A stretch of DNA of 64,000 bases from Akkermansia sp. (GTDB lineage Bacteria > Verrucomicrobiota > Verrucomicrobiia > Verrucomicrobiales > Akkermansiaceae). The notes below the pieces were generated by a model. The model ran no database searches, was not told where the DNA came from, and saw nothing but the letters and a program-made list of their open reading frames with translations. The stretch covers positions 1 through 64,000 of the forward strand of contig JAFYWX010000030.1 of assembly GCA_017546445.1 (NCBI GenBank). Reading direction: 5' to 3'. Below are positions 32,913-42,700 of this stretch, one piece after another (the first letter of the stretch is position 1; every line of letters begins with the position of its first letter). The translations under genes were made by a program, and so were the position numbers.

Positions 32913-35426
32913 TCAGGCCTTTTTCTTCTTCTTCTTCTTTTTCTTGGCCTTCTTTTTCTTCTTATCGGTGTCTGCCTGGTCATCCTTGGTAGGTGAATCG
33001 GCCAGGCTTTCGGGGGTGACCTTCTTCTTCTGGCCATTCACCACCACGTTTACCGGGGCGGAGTTGGTCTTGGAGCGCAGCTTGTAGCTGGTCACCTTGC
33101 CATCCTTCCACTCCATGTCGATGGTGATATCACCACGCGCGCGGATGCCTTTCACATAACCATCGCTCCAGGCGGAGGGCAGGGTGGGCAGCAGTTCAAT
33201 CTGGCCGGCATGGCTCTGCACCAGCATTTCGCTCATGCCGCCGGTCATGCCGTAGGTGCCGTCCATCTGCATGGGCGGGTGGTTGCCGAAAAGGTTATCG
33301 AGCACATTGTAGCGGATATAGCTCTGCACCATTTCGTAGGCTTGCGCGGTGTTGCCGAAGCGGGCCCACAGGGCGGTGCGCCACGGCCAGGTCCAGCTGC
33401 GGCGGTTATCGCCACCGCAGCCGCGCAGTTCCAGGCTCTTCATGGCAGCCTGGGCCAGCTCCGGGGTCTTGGCCATGGAAATGGAGGAGCCGGGGAAAAC
33501 ACCAATCAGGTGGGAGGTGTGACGATGCCCGGTTACCATGTTGGGGCGGTCGATAATCCATTCCTGCAGGTAGCCGCCCTTTGCCACGCGGCTGGGTACC
33601 AGGCGGTCGCGCAGAGCGGTGAGCTTCTTGGCGTATCCGGCATCCACGCCGAGCACCTTGGCGGCCTTGGCCGTGTTGTCAAAGAGCTCCCAGATGAGCT
33701 GCTGGTCGTGCATCACGCCGTCTTCGTGCGGGCCCCATTCGTGGGACCAGCTGTTGGGCGATACCAGGGAACCAGCCTTGATTTTCTTAAGCTCCGGGTA
33801 GTCTGCCACATTCAGGGGCTTGCCTTCGGACATGAGGCCAGCGCCGCCGGCGCCTACCTCCTTGAGGTGGCTTTCCCAGAACGCGCAGATGTTCTTCAGA
33901 ATCGGGTACCCGATATTCTTGAGATAGGCCTTATCGTTGGTGAAGTTGTAGTGGTCCCAGAGATGCAGCGCATACCAGGCATTCACCGGCGGGTTCCATT
34001 CTGTCCAGCCGCCGCCGCCCCAGGGATTCTGGGAGATGCGCGTTGTCCAGCCCTTGGCCGTGGGGCCGAAATGCTTGCTGGTCATGCTGGTGAGCGGGGC
34101 TTCCATGGCCTTCATGAAGTTAATGAAAGGCATATGGCATTCCGAGAGGTTACCCACCTCTGCACCCCAGTAGCACATCTGGAGGTTGATGTTGTTGTGG
34201 TAGTCGCTGGCCCAGGCGGCGTGCACCTTGTCATTCCAGATGCCCTGCAGGTTCACCGGCAGATTGCCCGGGCGGGAACCGCTGATGAGCACATAGCGCC
34301 CGTACTGGTAGATGGTGGCCTCCAGCTCGGGGTCGAGCCCCTCTGCTTTGTAGGCTGCAATACGTTCATCCGTGGGCAGGGTGGCCACATGCTTCGGGCT
34401 CTTGCCCAGGCTCATGCTCAGTCGGTTGAAAAGGCTCTTGTAATGAGCGGTGTGCGCCTTCTTCAGCTCGGCATAGCTCTTCTCTGTGGCGGCAGCCAGG
34501 ATTTTCTTGTTGGTGGCAGAGGGTGCCTTGCCTACCCAGTTGCTGGCGTAATCCATCTTGTAATCCGTGGCCAGCGATACATAAATCGTGATGCTTTCGG
34601 CCTCCTTCACCTCCAGCCAGGGCATGTTGCCGGTCGGCACCACCGGTGCCATGTTATTCTTGCCGGAATTCTTGTACTCGCTGATGGTTGCCAGACCGCC
34701 CTTGCCCTTGGCGGCAACGCTGCCGCCCTTGACCTTCACAACCACCTGGCCCTCGAATTTCTCTCCGTTGGCCAGCGTGCCGCTCATGACCAGACCGCTC
34801 TTCTGCTTGCTGTAGGTTACGGTGTGGTAGGGGGTGAGGGCAATGCGGGCGTTCATCCCCTTGGGCGAATCGGTGCGGGCCATGTAGACCAGCAGGTCAT
34901 CCGGCTCGCTCACAAAGCATTCGCGCTCGTGTTCGGCTCCCCCGTTGGTAAAGGAAATACGGGCAATGCCATCGCGCAAATCCAGGGAGCGTGAGTAATC
35001 CTTCGTCTCGCCCTCCAGCTGGAAATCAATGTACAGATTACCGAACGGCTGGTAGGAACCGAATCCGTCCTTGCCCGTGGTGGGGCCGTAGGCATAGCCG
35101 CTGCCGTTGCCGGGCAGGTTGGGGCCGCCGCTCCACAGGCTCACTTCATTCAGGTTGATGCGTTCGCGCTTGTCGCCGCCGAAAATGGTGCCGCCCACGC
35201 GGCCATTGCCCACCGGGAGCGATTGCGATTCCCACGGGTCTGCATTATTCTTGCCGGGCAGGTTACCGGACTGGGATTCGCCCTGCGCCCAGGGCAGGGC
35301 GGCGGGCTGAACAACCGCGGGTTGTTTATACCACAGATAGTTCTGGCTGGGTTTGGCGGATTCTGCCTTGCCGGGAATGGCCATGAGGCAGGGCAGGATA
35401 AATGCTAATGCATAAAAAGTCTTCAT
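32913..35426 (-). CDS. secreted GH95 alpha-L-fucosidase-like glycosidase
   Basis: 837 residues with a signal peptide (MKTFYALAFILPCLMAIPGKA). The GH95 N-terminal domain is clear (LPVGNGRVGGTIFGGDKRER, INLNEVSLWSGGP), followed by the (alpha/alpha)6 barrel with YHNNINLQMCYW, where Asn412 and Asn414 match the pair that activates water in Bifidobacterium AfcA. The acid candidate lies in WGPHEDGVMHDQQLIWELF (given in part), and MDGTYGMTGGMSEMLVQSH carries the conserved Asp. GH95 enzymes release alpha-1,2-fucose from mucin or milk glycans, and some are L-galactosidases. The extreme C-terminus is an unusual run of Lys (more than 15 among the last 25 residues), encoded by a CTT/TTC-rich stretch. Confidence 0.9.
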   Translation of the reverse strand: MKTFYALAFILPCLMAIPGKAESAKPSQNYLWYKQPAVVQPAALPWAQGESQSGNLPGKNNADPWESQSLPVGNGRVGGTIFGGDKRERINLNEVSLWSGGPNLPGNGSGYAYGPTTGKDGFGSYQPFGNLYIDFQLEGETKDYSRSLDLRDGIARISFTNGGAEHERECFVSEPDDLLVYMARTDSPKGMNARIALTPYHTVTYSKQKSGLVMSGTLANGEKFEGQVVVKVKGGSVAAKGKGGLATISEYKNSGKNNMAPVVPTGNMPWLEVKEAESITIYVSLATDYKMDYASNWVGKAPSATNKKILAAATEKSYAELKKAHTAHYKSLFNRLSMSLGKSPKHVATLPTDERIAAYKAEGLDPELEATIYQYGRYVLISGSRPGNLPVNLQGIWNDKVHAAWASDYHNNINLQMCYWGAEVGNLSECHMPFINFMKAMEAPLTSMTSKHFGPTAKGWTTRISQNPWGGGGWTEWNPPVNAWYALHLWDHYNFTNDKAYLKNIGYPILKNICAFWESHLKEVGAGGAGLMSEGKPLNVADYPELKKIKAGSLVSPNSWSHEWGPHEDGVMHDQQLIWELFDNTAKAAKVLGVDAGYAKKLTALRDRLVPSRVAKGGYLQEWIIDRPNMVTGHRHTSHLIGVFPGSSISMAKTPELAQAAMKSLELRGCGGDNRRSWTWPWRTALWARFGNTAQAYEMVQSYIRYNVLDNLFGNHPPMQMDGTYGMTGGMSEMLVQSHAGQIELLPTLPSAWSDGYVKGIRARGDITIDMEWKDGKVTSYKLRSKTNSAPVNVVVNGQKKKVTPESLADSPTKDDQADTDKKKKKAKKKKKKKKKA

Positions 35427-35441
35427 ATGCGACCTGGAATA

Positions 35442-36140
35442 TCAGATAAATTCAACCTGCAGGCAAACGCTGCCCAGGGTCAGGGTGTCACCGCTCTGAA
35501 TGGCGCGGTAATTGTCGTACGGTGAAAGCGGAATATCGTTCACCAAGGTGCCGTTGGTAGAGCCCATGTCGCTGACGGTAAGTCCATGCTCATTCAATGC
35601 CATCTGTGCGTGTGCGCGGGATACGCTGGCTTCCTCCAGAAGCACATTGGCGAGGTTGGCATCGCGCCCCAGGATAACCCCGTTCTCCGATACAATGAAG
35701 GCAAAAGGTATACGCTGCTCCCACGGAGAACCATCCGGCAACAGGCCGAACAATCTCAACTCATTGGCAACCGGAGATACTGTTGCGCTGGACGGAATGT
35801 CTGCTCTTCCATTCTCCGCTGTCTCCAGACCACTGCTCAGCCCCCATTTGTTGCGCAGGGCATGGTGCGGCTGCAGGGATTGCAGGTAAACGGCCGAGGC
35901 TTCTTCCTCCGCAGCTTCTGCGGCATGGTTGCGGGGCGGGGCTGATACAGGAATAGGCATGTCCCAGGCGGGGGCCAGCGGCATGTCCTTCCCCTCTGCC
36001 GGGGGCTGTCCTCCGTTGATACGGGAAAGCAGAATGGCTATGGCTGATTGGATGCCGGCCAATTCGCTTTCCAGCTCTCGCGCGCGGGCCTCAAGCTCTG
36101 CGAGTGTGGCTTTCTCGTTTTCCTGCAGGTGAGAATTCAT
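35442..36140 (-). CDS. FHA-domain protein
   Basis: About 233 residues starting MNSHLQENEKATLAELEARA; upstream ATGs at 36152 and 36179 are possible. The N-terminus is a coiled coil (about 8-45), the middle is Pro/Ala rich, and the C-terminal forkhead-associated domain (about 140-233) shows the phosphothreonine-binding signature: LGRDANLANVLLEEASVSRA with Arg, Ser and His positions, then SDMGSTNGTLVN. It therefore probably reads Ser/Thr phosphorylation; no kinase gene is nearby. Not secreted. Confidence 0.88.
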   Translation of the reverse strand: MNSHLQENEKATLAELEARARELESELAGIQSAIAILLSRINGGQPPAEGKDMPLAPAWDMPIPVSAPPRNHAAEAAEEEASAVYLQSLQPHHALRNKWGLSSGLETAENGRADIPSSATVSPVANELRLFGLLPDGSPWEQRIPFAFIVSENGVILGRDANLANVLLEEASVSRAHAQMALNEHGLTVSDMGSTNGTLVNDIPLSPYDNYRAIQSGDTLTLGSVCLQVEFI

Positions 36141-36194
36141 GACGCTCTCCATGTTACCAGAAACAGAAACACATGGCAAGCTGCAAGTTGCAGA

Positions 36195-36222
36195 ACGAAT
36201 TACGAATTACGAATTACGAATT
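36195..36222. repeat. heptamer tandem repeat ACGAATT x4
   Basis: Four perfect units of ACGAATT directly upstream of the FHA gene, 18 bases before a second heptamer array of different sequence. Confidence 0.95.
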
Positions 36223-36240
36223 GCTTTCTGTATTGCGATT

Positions 36241-36317
36241 AATCCTTAATCCTTAATCCTTAATCCTTAATCCTTAATCCCTAATCCCTAATCCTTAATC
36301 CCTAATCCTTAATCCCT
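36241..36317. repeat. heptamer tandem repeat AATCCTT/AATCCCT x11
   Basis: Eleven uninterrupted 7-base units, seven AATCCTT and four AATCCCT (minus-strand reading AAGGATT or AGGGATT). The end of the array supplies the final codons and the TAA of the HU-family gene (36309-36311). The same heptamer occurs at the end of the giant surface gene (49324-49351). Confidence 0.97.
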
Positions 36318-36575
36318 GGTCTTTCTGCAGCAGAAGGTGACCACGCGGCGCTCGGGCAGGATGTGTTCCTTGCCGGTGCCGGGGATGAGGAGGCGGCGGG
36401 GGGCACGCTGCTGCACGCGGAAAGTGCCGAAGCGGGCAATTCTGACCTCGGAATCCTGGTTCAGGCCATCGGCAATGGCGCGCAGCACGGCATCCAGCGC
36501 GAGCTGCGCTGCCATGGGGGTGGCGGTGCCGCCCAGTTTCTGGCGCACCAGTTCCTGTAAACCCTGGCGGTTCAT
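36309..36575 (-). CDS. HU/IHF-family DNA-binding protein
   Basis: 88 residues, the length of the family. Helices MNRQGLQELVRQKL and AAQLALDAVLRAIADGL are followed by the beta-arm segment VRIARFGTFRVQQRAPRRLL, and the usual GRNPxTG arm tip is altered to LIPGTGKEH; the C-terminus (VVTFCCRKTRD) resembles the F(K/R)xxKxLKE end but is short. It bends DNA as a dimer. The start is immediately preceded by nine C residues, and the stop codon lies inside the heptamer array. Confidence 0.85.
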   Translation of the reverse strand: MNRQGLQELVRQKLGGTATPMAAQLALDAVLRAIADGLNQDSEVRIARFGTFRVQQRAPRRLLIPGTGKEHILPERRVVTFCCRKTRD

Positions 36576-36584
36576 GGGGGGGGG
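36576..36584 (-). promoter_or_regulatory. C9 tract abutting the HU-family start codon
   Basis: On the minus strand nine consecutive C lie directly before the ATG at 36575, between the stop of the protease gene (36587) and this start. They occupy the place of a ribosome-binding site. Length changes would alter coupling of the two genes. Confidence 0.6.
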
Positions 36585-36586
36585 CG

Positions 36587-37375
36587 TTAATCCCGGCTAT
36601 TGTTCATGCGGGTCAGCAGGATGAGCGCGTAGTACAGCAACATGGCCAGCGAGGAAAGCGCCGCGGCCACGTAGGTCATGGCTGCCCAGCGCAGGGCGGT
36701 GCCTGCCTGGCCGTGCATCACCCGGGTGGCAAGCCCGCTTTGCTCCAGCCAGGCCAGGGCGCGGCTGGAGGCATTGAACTCCACCGGCAGAGTGACCAGC
36801 GCAAACAGCGTGGTGGTGGCATACAGCGCCAGGCCAATCCAGGCCACGGTAGTGCCGCTGCCCATGGCCAGAAGCCCCAGACCCGCCATCAGCACAATCT
36901 GGCCCAGGCGGGAGCCTATGTTCACCGTGGGCACCAGGGCAGAGCGCAGCCCCAGCCAGTGGTAGGCCTGGGCATGCTGCACGGCGTGGCCGCATTCATG
37001 CGCCGCTACGGCAATGGCCGCCACGCTGGCTTCGTTGTACACGCTCTCGCTCAGGTTCACCGTGCGGTCCAGCGGGTTATAGTGGTCCGTCAGCCGGCCG
37101 GGGGTGGAAATCACCTGCACATGATCCAGCCCATACTGGTGCAGCATGCGGCGGGCGGCCTCGGCACCGGTAAGCGGGGCCGGTTCCTGGGCATAGCGGT
37201 TGAAGGCGTTTTTCAGGCCGGCCTGAATGGCATAGCCGATGATGGCGGTGATGACGACCAGCGCCAGACCGATGAGGGTAAGCCCGTTGTACATGCCGCC
37301 GCCCTGGCCGTAGTGGCCGTAGTGGCTGTCGTAATAGTAGGCACCTTGTGCAAGAATAGGGATGTAGGCAATCAT
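36587..37375 (-). CDS. YugP-type neutral zinc metallopeptidase
   Basis: 262 residues, integral membrane. An N-terminal segment with Tyr/His/Gly (YYDSHYGHYGQGGG) precedes helix 1 (about 29-50). The zinc site HECGHA is near residues 126-131, preceded by DHYNPLDRTVNLSESVYNEA (family-typical) and followed by two C-terminal membrane helices. Members are stand-alone membrane proteases of the Zn_peptidase_2 type with poorly known substrates. It lies 11 bases before the HU gene and downstream of queG on the same strand. Confidence 0.88.
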   Translation of the reverse strand: MIAYIPILAQGAYYYDSHYGHYGQGGGMYNGLTLIGLALVVITAIIGYAIQAGLKNAFNRYAQEPAPLTGAEAARRMLHQYGLDHVQVISTPGRLTDHYNPLDRTVNLSESVYNEASVAAIAVAAHECGHAVQHAQAYHWLGLRSALVPTVNIGSRLGQIVLMAGLGLLAMGSGTTVAWIGLALYATTTLFALVTLPVEFNASSRALAWLEQSGLATRVMHGQAGTALRWAAMTYVAAALSSLAMLLYYALILLTRMNNSRD

Positions 37376-37413
37376 TTTACTGAGGGGAAAGACACCGTGG
37401 AACAGTTATTTGT

Positions 37414-38328
37414 TCAAAAATGAGCATCGTTTATATTGCGGCGCATGTGCTCAAGGCCGACTCGGCGAATCGGGCTGCCGGTGAAAAAATCGCTGAAGCG
37501 TGCATCATCCATACCGGCAAGTTCCGCTGCTGACAGGGTGCTAAGGGGGGCGGGCATGAGCAGGTGCGGGTCCACCCGCAACCCGGAATCGCGCCTGTTC
37601 CAGGGGCAGGCCTCCTGGCAGGCATCGCAGCCGTACAGGTGCTTGCCCTGCAGCCTGGCTATATCCGCAGGCATGGGGCTTCTGGCCTCAATCGTCCAGA
37701 ATGCGAGGCAGCGGCGCGCATCGCAGCAGCAGCCGGAAAGCGCACCGGTGGGGCAGTTCTGCTCGCAGCGGTGGCAGTTGCCGCAGTGGTTGGTCATGGG
37801 GGTATCCACCGGCAGTTCCAGTGTGGTCAGTATGCTTGCCAGAAAGCAATACGACCCACCCCGGGGGCGGATGAGAAGCCCATTGCGCCCAATCCAGCCC
37901 AGCCCGGCCTGCGCGGCAAAAAATCGCTCGCTTACCGGCCCGCTGTCTGTAAAGCAGCGCTGGGTGCCGCCGTAGAACTGCAGCGTTTCATCTAAATCTG
38001 CCAGTTTGGTGGCCAGCAGCTTGTGGTAATCCTCCCCCTGGGCGTAGCGGGCAATGCTGCCGCCAGTGTGCCGGGCATCGGTGCGGGGGTATTCATAGGT
38101 GAGCATGATAACCCGCTTTACTCCCGGCAGCACCAGCTCCGGATTCTGGCGTGCTGGCAGGTGGCGCTCCAGCCACTCCATATCGGCGTGTTTTCCCTCT
38201 GCAATGAAATCAGCCAGCTTGTCCCCCTGCGGGGCATGGGCATCTGCCACGCCGACCGCCGAGAACCCCAGCGCGGCTGCAGCGTATTCCAGCGCCTGGC
38301 GAGCGGCGGTATCAGAGCTCATCATCAT
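37414..38328 (-). CDS. queG: epoxyqueuosine reductase
   Basis: 304 residues. It carries out the last step of queuosine synthesis in tRNA anticodons, using cobalamin and two 4Fe-4S clusters. Seen are the N-terminal domain with ADMEWLERHLPAR, the catalytic region CFTDSGPVSERFFAAQAGLG (given in part), the ferredoxin motif CGNCHRCEQNCPTGAL and the second cluster motif CDACQEACPWN. Family length is normally 320-380, so it is slightly short at the C-terminus, where HEAT-like repeats are absent. Its first ATG lies within the end of the upstream Sel1 gene (17-base overlap) and is one of three consecutive ATG codons. Confidence 0.93.
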   Translation of the reverse strand: MMMSSDTAARQALEYAAAALGFSAVGVADAHAPQGDKLADFIAEGKHADMEWLERHLPARQNPELVLPGVKRVIMLTYEYPRTDARHTGGSIARYAQGEDYHKLLATKLADLDETLQFYGGTQRCFTDSGPVSERFFAAQAGLGWIGRNGLLIRPRGGSYCFLASILTTLELPVDTPMTNHCGNCHRCEQNCPTGALSGCCCDARRCLAFWTIEARSPMPADIARLQGKHLYGCDACQEACPWNRRDSGLRVDPHLLMPAPLSTLSAAELAGMDDARFSDFFTGSPIRRVGLEHMRRNINDAHF

Positions 38329-39280
38329 GAATGGTTGAGGTTAACCACATGCGAAGCCGCTCCCGGGTGTACTCAGACACCGGCAGAGCCTGAATAATAC
38401 GCAGGGTGGCGTTATCAATCCGCCTGCGTGGCGGTGTGGCGCTGAGCACCTGCGCGCGGATTCCCTCCTTGAACGCAAGGCGCTGCATGTTGGCAGAGGC
38501 TTCTCTGTTCCCCTGGTTGGCGGCTTTGCGGTACAAGCGCAGCGCATTTTCTGTATTTCGCGGGGTAGGGTAGCCGTATTCAAACATGGCCCCCAGGTTG
38601 TTCAGGCAGCGTGCATCATTCTGCACGGCGCCTCTCCGGTACAATTCAAATGCCTTGCGGGCATTGCGGGGCATGCCGATGCCGTGGGCACACATGTGCC
38701 CCATGTAGAAAAATAAATGCGGGGTGTCCGGGTTTTCCCTGGCCTGGCTGTGCAGCAGTTGCCAGGCCAGCCTGGGGTTCTGCTTGATGCCGATTCCGTT
38801 CATCAGGTAGCGCGCTTCCTCCACCTTGGCCTTGGGCATGCCCCGGCGGGCGGCTTTCTGCATCCACTTATAGGCTTCCTCCTTGTTGGTTTTGCAGCCG
38901 CTGCCTTTTTCCAGGTAGATAGCCAGGCGGTACATAGCCTCAGTTCGTACCACGCTGTTGCCACCGCTGGCGCGGTCAAGCGCGGCAGAGCCTGCCAGCT
39001 CCTGCGCTAAGCGGGTGGCCTGGGCAGGGGAGGCATCCAGCCCCTTGAACTTACCTTCATAAACATCCAGCAGCAGAAGGGAGGCTTCGGGGTGTCCTTC
39101 GCGGGTGCAGGTCTCCAGCAGCAGGGGCACCGTATCCACATTCTGAATGGAGCGGTCTTCCAGCATGGCTTTGGCCTGCACATACATGCCTTCCACGTCC
39201 TTGCTTCCCTGGCGGGCGTGCGCCGCCCCTATTCCCAGCAGAATAAGGAGAGATATGGCGTGGTGGCGGTAGTGAGGCAT
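38312..39280 (-). CDS. secreted Sel1-repeat protein
   Basis: 322 residues starting MPHYRHHAISLLILLGIGAA, a signal peptide with AHA cleavage; the longer frame to 39376 has no better start. Residues about 100-270 contain Sel1/TPR-like units: AMYRLAIYLEKGSG, EAYKWMQKAARRGMPKAKVE, ARYLMNGIGIKQNPRLAWQL, HMCAHGIGMPRNARKAFELY and AMFEYGYPTPRNTENALRLY. Such solenoids mediate protein-protein contacts in the periplasm. It overlaps queG by 17 bases, so the two are probably co-translated, though with unrelated functions. Confidence 0.85.
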   Translation of the reverse strand: MPHYRHHAISLLILLGIGAAHARQGSKDVEGMYVQAKAMLEDRSIQNVDTVPLLLETCTREGHPEASLLLLDVYEGKFKGLDASPAQATRLAQELAGSAALDRASGGNSVVRTEAMYRLAIYLEKGSGCKTNKEEAYKWMQKAARRGMPKAKVEEARYLMNGIGIKQNPRLAWQLLHSQARENPDTPHLFFYMGHMCAHGIGMPRNARKAFELYRRGAVQNDARCLNNLGAMFEYGYPTPRNTENALRLYRKAANQGNREASANMQRLAFKEGIRAQVLSATPPRRRIDNATLRIIQALPVSEYTRERLRMWLTSTIHDDEL

Positions 39281-39370
39281 GCTTTCCCTATAGCATGTTG
39301 CTGCGGGTTTGTCCATGCTTTTCCATCTGCCGTGCCATATTTTGCCTGGCATGTGTCCCAAAGATTGCTG

Positions 39371-39485
39371 CGCCAAATGGGAGTTTGGCGAGCAGCTGTT
39401 TTTTGTCGGAGCGAGGGACTTTAGTCCCTCATCGCTTGAGTTTTCGGGACTGAAGTCCCGTGCTCCGAAAGATTTGAGCCCCCCC
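39371..39485 (+). repeat. dispersed hairpin element copy C
   Basis: CGCCAAATGGGAGTTTGGCG hairpin, AGCAGCTG, T-run, TCGGAGCGAGGGACTTTAGT and its partner, ATCGCTTGAGTTTTC, hairpin GGGACTGAAGTCCC, then GTGCTCCGAAAGATTTGAGC and a C7 run. Nearly identical to copy D (53.7 kb) and inverted relative to copy B. Confidence 0.9.
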
Positions 39486-39701
39486 GTGCCGAGAATTATT
39501 TGTCATACATGTGAAAGTTTTTTTTTTTTTTTTTTGAGGGGGTAAAAACTGCGCAAAGCGTATAAAATAAAGACATTACATGCTGTATGTATGCTTTGTG
39601 CAGGTGGCGTTCTGTGATGCGTCGCGGCAGCTTAAGGGGCGGAACCCAGGTGTTATTGATTCCGGAGGATGGAAAGTTTATGTGTGTGCTGATGTTAAGG
39701 C
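39486..39701. other. gene-free upstream region of the giant surface gene, with T18 tract
   Basis: A run of eighteen T lies at 39518-39535, about 240 bases before the giant surface gene. No convincing gene occurs between 39486 and 39772; one 32-codon frame at 39617-39715 has no support. A run this long is far beyond chance and is prone to length change. Confidence 0.9.
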
Positions 39702-39729
39702 TTGTAAAAAAATGAAACAAGTGTACAAT
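39702..39729 (+). promoter_or_regulatory. putative promoter of the giant surface gene
   Basis: TTGTAA (39702-39707), 16-base spacer, TACAAT (39724-39729), about 43 bases before the ATG. Confidence 0.5.
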
Positions 39730-39772
39730 TCACCCGCCTTCTCACTCTGGCAAAACTGATAGTGTTATTCAT

Positions 39773-42700
39773 ATGCCTGAATCATCATCCCCTGTTCGTT
39801 TCAGAGTCTGTGCGCCTGTTGCGCACCGCAGCTGGCTGCCGTATTTTCTGGCTGCTTTCAGTGCTGGCACCGCCGTGGCAGAAGAGGAACTGATGCGTTA
39901 CCATTGGGTGATGCCGGAGGAAAAGGCGGAGCCGGCACCCCAGGTTATTCGCGTTCTGGGGGAAAAGGGGGAGCGTTATGAAACGGTGTACACGGAGGAG
40001 TCTCAGGCAGCGTTGAAGCAGAATCCCGCCATTCGGGAGGCTATGCTTGCCCGCCAGACGGCTCTGCGGAAAGAAGCGCTGGAACTGGCCCGGCAGCTGC
40101 AGGAGGCAGGCAAGGAACCGCTTGTTGCCTATGAGGAAGCCTGGACTCAGGTGTACAGCAGAAGCTGGTTGAGTGGAGGCTGGCTGGCCGGCTCATCCAG
40201 GCTGGAGGATATGCTCCGCCGCCTGGCTTCTGACAAGGAGACCCCTGAGCTGACGGATGAAGAAAAGCAGTGGCTGCTGGAGGCCTTGCTGGAGGATGAT
40301 GACAGCCTGGAGAGCGAAGCCGGGCAGGAGCTCCTCCGCCGCCTGGCTGCTCAGCTGCGGCAGCAGGGCTATGGCCGCCCCGAACATAGCCTGGGTGCCA
40401 ATGATGAGGTTATGAAGCATTTTGCGGAGGCTTTGCAGCATCAGTCAGATAGCATGGGAGCTTACCGCGATGCTCTGTTCAAGACCCACCGTGGGCAGAT
40501 TATGACCCATGCGCTGGTGGGGTATCGGGCCCCCTGGGGCATGGGCATGGGGGGCGGTGCGCACTATCGCCAGGCCCCTCAGCAGGTGCAGACCACCGAG
40601 GGCAGCGGGAATACACAGCCGCCGGCTCAGACTGCAGTTACATTCGGGAGTGGACAGCAGTTTACAGCTCCAGGCTTGAATGAACTGCCCGATGTCAACA
40701 CTGATTTCCTGGCCAGCGCCCCGGAATTGCCCGATAAGAAGAAAGAGCTTGAGGACGAGGAGGAAGAGAAGGATAGCGTGCATCCGGAGAAGACCGATGC
40801 AGATTCGGAGACCGCCGCCCCGGCGATGTTGTCGCTGCGCTCTTTCTCCATGCGTTCCATGGCTTATGCCTCGCGGAGTGCGGGGGAGGTCGAGAACGCT
40901 GAAACCCCTGATTCGCCGGTGCAGGACGGGGGAGTCCAACTCGCCCCTGGTGAATCGATAGACGTGGGTGCCAACCGAGTCACCGGTGGAACATCCGGTG
41001 GCAGCCTGGAAAATGTGCAGATGGTGGTTACCGGCGAGATTTTCCGCCCCATCACGAAAGACTATGTAACCGTGCACAACCTTGTCTCCTCTGCTGATGG
41101 AACAAATCCCGGCATCATGAGCGATGTGACCCTCTATGCCGGTACCTCCACGGAATATGCTACCCTGCATAATATCACCTTTGCAGGGAACAGCACCCTC
41201 ACGGGCTTTGTCACCTTTGAGAAGACTCAGGCCACGGGTGACATGAGTGTTGCCGCCGGTGGTACTCTGACTCTGGAGAACCTTACCTTTGACCTGCGCG
41301 GTCTGTCCATGGGTGATAAGACCCTCATCGTCGTCAAGGACGGTGGCAATCTCGTGAACTGGGATGAGTATAATGTGCACTTTGTCTACAGCGGCGTGAA
41401 GGTGAACAGTGACGCGGTGGTTTTTAAGGGACCAGGTGTGATTGGGTTCTCCTGGGATTATGATGAGGATCATGATGATGACCTGTTCTGGAATGGTGCT
41501 GCCGATAAGATGTGGAACATCAGTTCCGCCAACTGGAGCAGTACCGAGGGCGGCACAGAATCTGAGGTGTTCACCGCTCTTTCCAATGTCTATTTTGGTG
41601 AAGGCGGCGCGGAAGACCGCGAGATATCCGTTACGCAGGATATGGTGGTGGCAAATCTCGGCGTGTCGGATGGCGGCTACAGCTTCAGCGGTGCTCGTGT
41701 GGCTGTGCTGGGGGATGCGACCTTCGAGCACAAGGAGGGTGCTGTTACTTTCAATAACCAGCTGGTGGTGCAGGGCGGACTGCAGGCTGAAGAAGGCTCC
41801 GGCAGTGTAGCGCTGCTGGGCGGTGCGACCATCGTTGAGGATGCCGTATTCAGGAATCTCACCACCACCTTTGCCGGGGATATGACTGTGGGCGGTAAGC
41901 TGACCGTAGAAGCCGGTGATGCTTCGACTGCCGGTACCCTCACAATCACCGGCAATGTGACGGCGCAGGAGATGGAATTTGCGGTGAGTGCCGGTGCTGC
42001 GTCCGACTCAAATCCTGATTATAACAAGCATCTGGTGAACGTATCCGGCAACCTGACCGCCAGGGACAACGGTTCGATTACCATCGGCGGCACGGCTGCT
42101 CAGTATTACACCGGCACTGTAACCGCCGGCAACCTGACCGTCAATACGAAGGAACATGATGTGTATTTCAGCTATCTCCAGGTAGGCAAACTCACTGTGG
42201 GGGAGGGCTCCACGGTGCATGTGCGGTCTTCCTCGGATGCTGTGCACGTGTCCTCTTCCGTCTTCCCGGAGGTTGATTTGTACGGCACCCTGGCGCTGGA
42301 TGCTCCCGGCGTTACCTATAATGACAGCCACAAGGTGAATGTGATGAGTGATGCTGCCAGACTGGTTTTCGGTGAGGGCTGCACCATCGCAGACCTGCAG
42401 ATTTTCGGTAAGCAGGATAACACCGGTAGCTCGAGCTACACGGATGTGGATATCGAGGTGAACTCCCGCTCCGCCACGGTGACGGAGATGCGGGATTTGG
42501 GCACCCTGAAAGTAGAGACCGGCACACTGACGGTGAAAAATGCAGGTGGCGCGGTACACGGAGAGTTGTTTCTGAATAACGGCAAGCTGCAACTGGGTGA
42601 GAATACGAATGATATCATGGCGGCCGGTTCCGGTGCTGTCCGCCTGGAGAATGGCGGCATTCTGGATATCGGCAAGAGCTCCCAGACCCTGTTTGCCAAT

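Noticed and set aside
33210..34994. 594-codon plus-strand open frame opposite the GH95 gene
   Set aside because: Antisense shadow due to high GC; the GH95 motifs on the other strand are unambiguous.
36195..36317. Possible CRISPR-like array
   Set aside because: Units are 7 bases with no spacers; simple tandem repeats.
39617..39715. 32-codon frame between the hairpin element and the giant gene
   Set aside because: No ribosome-binding site or recognisable domain; it overlaps the likely promoter.
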